DNA of 7,177 nucleotides from Caldora sp. SIO3E6 (lineage in GTDB: Bacteria; Cyanobacteriota; Cyanobacteriia; Cyanobacteriales; Coleofasciculaceae): positions 1 to 7,177 of the forward strand of contig JAAHHL010000339.1 of the NCBI GenBank assembly GCA_010672185.1. The letters run 5' to 3'. Both the position numbers and the translations under genes were made by a program. Positions 5,601 through 7,177 of this stretch are shown piece after piece. The notes beneath the pieces are model-generated. The model searched no databases. It worked only from the letters and a program-made list of their open reading frames with translations, and was not told the DNA's origin. Every line of letters starts with the position of its first letter. Position 1 is the stretch's first letter.

Positions 5601-6219
5601 ACCCTTTGCGGGAAGAGAAGTAGAAAATCTGGCAACCACTATTCCCAGCACCACCAAACTTGTAGATAACGACTTCAGCAAAGCAGCTACTCTTCCCCAG
5701 ATGGATAGCCACTCAGTCGTTCACTTTGCCACCCACGCCGCTTTTGTGCCTGGGAGTCCGGATGATTCCTTTATTCTGTTCGGTAACGGGGATTATGTCA
5801 CCTTAGGAGAAGTCAGAGAAGAATGGTTCCTTACCAATGTAGACCTAATTGTTCTGAGTGCTTGTGAAACCGGAGTCGGAGGTATGGGTAACGGGGAGGA
5901 AATTCTTGGTTTCGGCTACCTAATGCAAAATGCTGGAGCAAAAGCAGCGATCGCGTCTTTATGGTCTGTTTCTGACGGTGGTACTCAAGCACTGATGAAT
6001 AGCTTCTATGAACTACTCACAACTGAGAAGTTTACCAAAGCCGAAGCTCTGCGACAAGCCCAAATTGCCCTAATTACTGGGGATTACTCTGCGGTGGGAG
6101 AAAATCGAGGCAGTCTGATTGTGGAATATGTTGGCAGTGAACTACCCCCAGACGTAAGCAAGAACCTGAACCATCCCTACTATTGGGCTCCATTTATTTT
6201 AATTGGCAATGGGTTGTAA
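2683..6219 (+). CDS. Secreted TPR-CHAT protein, putative caspase-like cysteine protease
   Basis: This is a protein of up to 1178 residues. Residues about 43-75 (MLLPYRLSTFARG, then FLILVAATPLSVV) look like a signal peptide, with a possible cleavage near VEA-QT at residue ~87. About 13 tetratricopeptide repeats run from ~134 to ~650; 11 are 40-residue units with consensus NLGQYQQALDYYQQAL. A helical, Gln-rich linker (about 650-870) leads to a C-terminal CHAT domain (about 880-1178). CHAT is a caspase-like peptidase fold; its dyad is His1018 in HFATHA and Cys1061 in LSACETG, both present. TPRs normally bind protein partners and may hold or regulate the protease. No obvious substrate or operon partner is adjacent. 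The annotated start at 2683 lacks a ribosome binding site and the first ~42 codons cross an inverted-repeat element; ATG 2788, 2797 or 2809 are credible alternatives, any of which would put the signal peptide at the N-terminus. Proteolysis is inferred from the family. Confidence 0.9.
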   Translation: MRRYLQYLDLLRKLRNGLCVQRSLREALADKNLDFMGNMPAPMLLPYRLSTFARGFLILVAATPLSVVTSPLLSIASEQSPVRVEAQTTPSMSNEILASNSVSISSLAKWDFPLQPNPQLTLVAQAQTNQNRADEALQLYQKGSELLNRGQFREALATFEEVLVIVREIGDRKREWLALNQIGRAYDNLGQYQQALDYYQQALAIAQEIGDRAGEGTTLNNFGVVYGNLGQYQQALNYHQQSLVIRQEIGDRSGEGTTLNNLGFVYDNLGQYQQALDYYQRALVIRQAIGDRPGEGTTLNNLGVVYHNLGQYQQALDYYQQALAIHQEIGNRADEGTTLNNLGFVYDNLGQYQQALDYNQRALAIRQEIGDRPGEGTTLNHLGFVYDNLGEYQQALDYYQRALAIRQEIGDRPGEGTTLNNFGIVYGNLGQYQQALDYYQRALAIRQEIGDRAGEGTTLNNLGFVYDKLGQYQQALDYYQRALVIRQAIGNRAGEGTTLNNLGLVYDNLGQYQQALDYYQQALAIRQEIGDRAGEGITFNNLGAIYDNLGQYQQTLDYYQQALVIAQEIGDRSSQGNTLNNLGTVYQNLGEYQKALDYYQQSLAIKQEIGDREGEGNTLSNIGLLLKTQNQPELAIIFYKQSVNVREEIRDNIKTLPTELQQSYTETVDHTYRNLADLLLKQNRVLEAQQVLDLLKVQELEDYLRGVRGEVDEKVENLPPEQEILDKYTELQNQAIAIGKELAQLRQIPPAQLTPNQKQRLAELDAKQRQIVRLFTEFQQRPDIVALVKQLSATAKEQNLQLGNLRKLSGNLQQLQQNAVLLYPLILEDRLELVLATPNSPPINRTVPVKREELNRTIVQFRQALEQPTSDAITPARQLYDWLIKPLENDLTTAEAQTIIYAPDGQLRYIPLAALHDGEQWLIERFRVNNITAASIDDLNTQPQSELSLLAAAFAQGNHNIQAGKQQFSFSGLPFAGREVENLATTIPSTTKLVDNDFSKAATLPQMDSHSVVHFATHAAFVPGSPDDSFILFGNGDYVTLGEVREEWFLTNVDLIVLSACETGVGGMGNGEEILGFGYLMQNAGAKAAIASLWSVSDGGTQALMNSFYELLTTEKFTKAEALRQAQIALITGDYSAVGENRGSLIVEYVGSELPPDVSKNLNHPYYWAPFILIGNGL
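2756..2817. repeat. 14-bp perfect inverted repeat inside 5' end of CHAT gene
   Basis: GAGAAGCATTGGCG (2756-2769) and CGCCAATGCTTCTC (2804-2817) are perfect inverted repeats around a 34-base loop. The left arm can also pair with the immediately upstream GCGTTCTC (2745-2752), giving a competing shorter hairpin. In-frame ATGs at 2788 and 2797 lie in the loop and ATG 2809 lies in the right arm. The upstream motif resembles dispersed cyanobacterial repeats with alternating TCTC/GAGA arms. It probably represents an element inserted at the 5' end of the gene. Confidence 0.75.
3241..4560 (+). repeat. Eleven tandem 120-bp units encoding TPRs
   Basis: Units begin every 120 bases without any length change (3241, 3361, 3481, and so on to 4441), each starting near GATAAC-TAGGTCAATATCAACA. 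Most differ by few bases, with the last (4441) and first most diverged. A weaker unit precedes at 3121 and another follows at 4561, giving about 13 TPRs in the protein. The conserved Gly-Asp-Arg at the end of each unit is encoded by GGCGATCGC or close variants, so several units carry an intact HIP1 octamer at the same place. Confidence 0.95.
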
Positions 6220-6554
6220 GATCTAATCTGGATAATTGCCTATACAAAAAGATTTTAGGTTGTTGCGCAAAAAACTTACAAGTAAGACAGCGAAAAGGTT
6301 TTAAGCCAAGCTCTACTTTAAAGACTTGGAAAAGTAAGTCGCCATTTACCTAATAGCTGAATTATAGTCGGAAAGAGCAAGTGCATTGGCGTTTGCCCAT
6401 CTTTGGTTATATAAATCCAGTAATCATGCCAATAATTTGCGACTAAGGTATTGAACGAGTAAATTTGCTTATGGGAGAAAATTACCCAAAAAACAGGGAA
6501 GTCAACTTCCACTGCCATAGAGGTAATGGGGTTGAAAAAGTGGGCGGAGGAAAA
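6220..6554. other. Intergenic region after CHAT gene
   Basis: This stretch is A/T-rich and I see no confident gene, RNA or terminator in it. Short imperfect inverted repeats exist (for example GACTT/AAGTC around 6323-6341), but none is followed by a T-run. A minus-strand open frame (6518-6318, 66 codons) has no ribosome binding site or recognisable content. The 9-mer GCATTGGCG of the CHAT inverted repeat recurs at 6383-6391. Confidence 0.55.
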
Positions 6555-6965
6555 ATGAACTCATCTTTTATAGAGTCTGAAATATTAGATAAAGCCCCAA
6601 ATGATGGTGGAGTATGGAAATTTCTTAAACAACTCTCTCCTAAATTCCACTCTAAGGATATTAAGCCATTTTGCCTAGGATTAGCCAAACTGGCAGATGA
6701 AGTCGGTCATAAATATCGTTCATATAATGGTTACGGAACTAGCTTTTCTCTGCTAAGAGATTTGCTGTGTCGTTTTTTTTGTCCTAATCTGCCTATTAGA
6801 ATGACACTACTAATTGTGCCCACGGGAGGATGGGTCAAACGAATTAGGTCGATGATTGGAGGCACTCACTGGCTTGATTTTCTTTTAGCTGCAGCTGTGT
6901 TGATTAAACAACATGGAGGAGAGCGCTACTCAATAGTCTACAACTATTTTGCCATTTGGCATTAA
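6555..6965 (+). CDS. Hypothetical protein, 136 residues
   Basis: I do not recognise a family. The ATG at 6555 is chosen because GGAGG (6546-6550) precedes it; the frame stays open upstream to an ATG at 6465, but that extension has no ribosome binding site. The product is basic and rich in aromatic residues. It has a hydrophobic stretch WLDFLLAAAVLI (residues 106-117), too short and isolated to call a membrane segment, and ends YNYFAIWH. A run of eight T residues at 6773-6780 lies in the frame, encoding RFFCP, and is a possible slippage site. The gene follows the CHAT gene by 335 bases in the same direction and is probably a separate transcription unit. It could be a real lineage-specific gene or a fragment of an older one. 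Confidence 0.45.
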   Translation: MNSSFIESEILDKAPNDGGVWKFLKQLSPKFHSKDIKPFCLGLAKLADEVGHKYRSYNGYGTSFSLLRDLLCRFFCPNLPIRMTLLIVPTGGWVKRIRSMIGGTHWLDFLLAAAVLIKQHGGERYSIVYNYFAIWH

Positions 6966-6982
6966 CTGCTAGATATCATCTT

Positions 6983-7001
6983 TTAACTAACAGTTAATTT
7001 T
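6983..7001 (+). terminator. Possible weak terminator after hypothetical gene
   Basis: TTAACT (6983-6988), loop AAC and AGTTAA (6992-6997) form a 6-bp A/T-rich stem followed by TTTT (6998-7001), 18 bases after the stop codon of the 136-residue ORF. The position fits an intrinsic terminator, but the stem has only one G-C pair and the T-run is short. Confidence 0.35.
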
Positions 7002-7032
7002 CATCTTTCTCAGGGTAGGGATGAGTTGACAA

Positions 7033-7050
7033 GGTGTAGGGTGTAGGGTG
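7033..7050. repeat. Short 7-bp repeat GGTGTAG
   Basis: Two perfect copies of GGTGTAG (7033-7046) are followed by a partial GGTG (7047-7050). This is a minimal heptamer array of a sort seen in larger form in cyanobacterial intergenic DNA. Confidence 0.6.
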
Positions 7051-7112
7051 GTGAATGAAATTTTGGGTGGGATTTCTTGAGCTTTGTGTCCAAAAATTAT
7101 AAGTTCTCTCTT

Positions 7113-7175
7113 CTCCCTCAGCTCCCTCAGCTCCCTCAGCTCCCTCAGCTCCCTCAGCTCCCTCAGCTTTCTCAT
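7113..7175. repeat. 9-bp short tandem repeat array
   Basis: Six perfect copies of CTCCCTCAG occupy 7113-7166, followed by a degenerate copy CTTTCTCAT (7167-7175) near the window edge. Because the unit is a multiple of three it stays open when translated, but the resulting Arg-Glu-Leu polymer is an artefact. The window ends here, so the full extent of the array cannot be seen. Confidence 0.92.
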
Positions 7176-7177
7176 CA

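Noticed and set aside
6318..6518. Minus-strand 66-codon frame next to the hypothetical gene
   Set aside because: It has no ribosome binding site, no recognisable motif and an aromatic-rich composition typical of random A/T-rich translation.
6465..6554. 30-codon N-terminal extension of the hypothetical gene
   Set aside because: The ATG at 6555 has GGAGG upstream, while the ATG at 6465 has none and the extension looks unstructured.
6987..7175. Minus-strand frame encoding an Arg-Glu-Leu polymer
   Set aside because: It is an artefact of translating the 9-bp tandem array, whose unit length is a multiple of three; the rest of the frame has no gene-like content.

Overview
The window looks like accessory chromosomal (or plasmid-derived) DNA from a cyanobacterium, most likely a filamentous one. 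The evidence is five copies of the HIP1 octamer GCGATCGC (3191, 3431, 4391, 4511, 5947), short tandemly repeated sequences of the cyanobacterial STRR type at both ends, interspersed palindromic repeats of a kind common in cyanobacteria, and a very long TPR-CHAT protein typical of that phylum. The genus cannot be fixed from the sequence alone.

Layout. (1) Positions 1-309 are non-coding: a 7-bp tandem array, an 8-bp tandem array and a small hairpin. (2) Positions 310-1366, minus strand, hold a decaying two-gene partition-like operon. The parA-type ATPase gene has lost an internal segment, and its C-terminal remnant is still readable in another frame (939-998). The following coiled-coil gene has an in-frame TGA at codon 6. 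The original stop and start overlapped as TAATG, so the ancestral organisation can be rebuilt from the sequence. (3) Positions 1367-1649 are a divergent intergenic region ending in a promoter with an inverted repeat between its -35 and -10 boxes. (4) Positions 1650-2320, plus strand, are a toxin-first HigB/HigA-like type II toxin-antitoxin pair overlapping by ATGA. (5) At 2338 a strong ribosome binding site and ATG begin a third operon gene that is cut off after 11 codons by a 106-bp MITE-like element (perfect 19-bp terminal inverted repeats, flanking GTAG). A second palindromic repeat follows directly. (6) Positions 2683-6219, plus strand, encode a protein of up to 1178 residues: signal peptide, about 13 TPRs (11 of them near-identical 120-bp units), a helical linker and a C-terminal CHAT caspase-like domain with His1018/Cys1061. 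Its first ~45 codons run through another inverted-repeat element, so its start is uncertain. (7) Positions 6555-6965 hold an unrecognised ORF of 136 codons. (8) The window closes with 7-bp and 9-bp tandem repeats.

The toxin-antitoxin pair is a self-contained autoregulated module. The partition-like operon appears non-functional or residual. The TPR-CHAT protein stands alone; TPRs normally bind partners and the CHAT domain would act as a cysteine protease, probably outside the cytoplasm. Nothing in the sequence ties these modules into one pathway. The most informative content is the record of gene decay and small-element insertion, not a clearly new multi-gene system.
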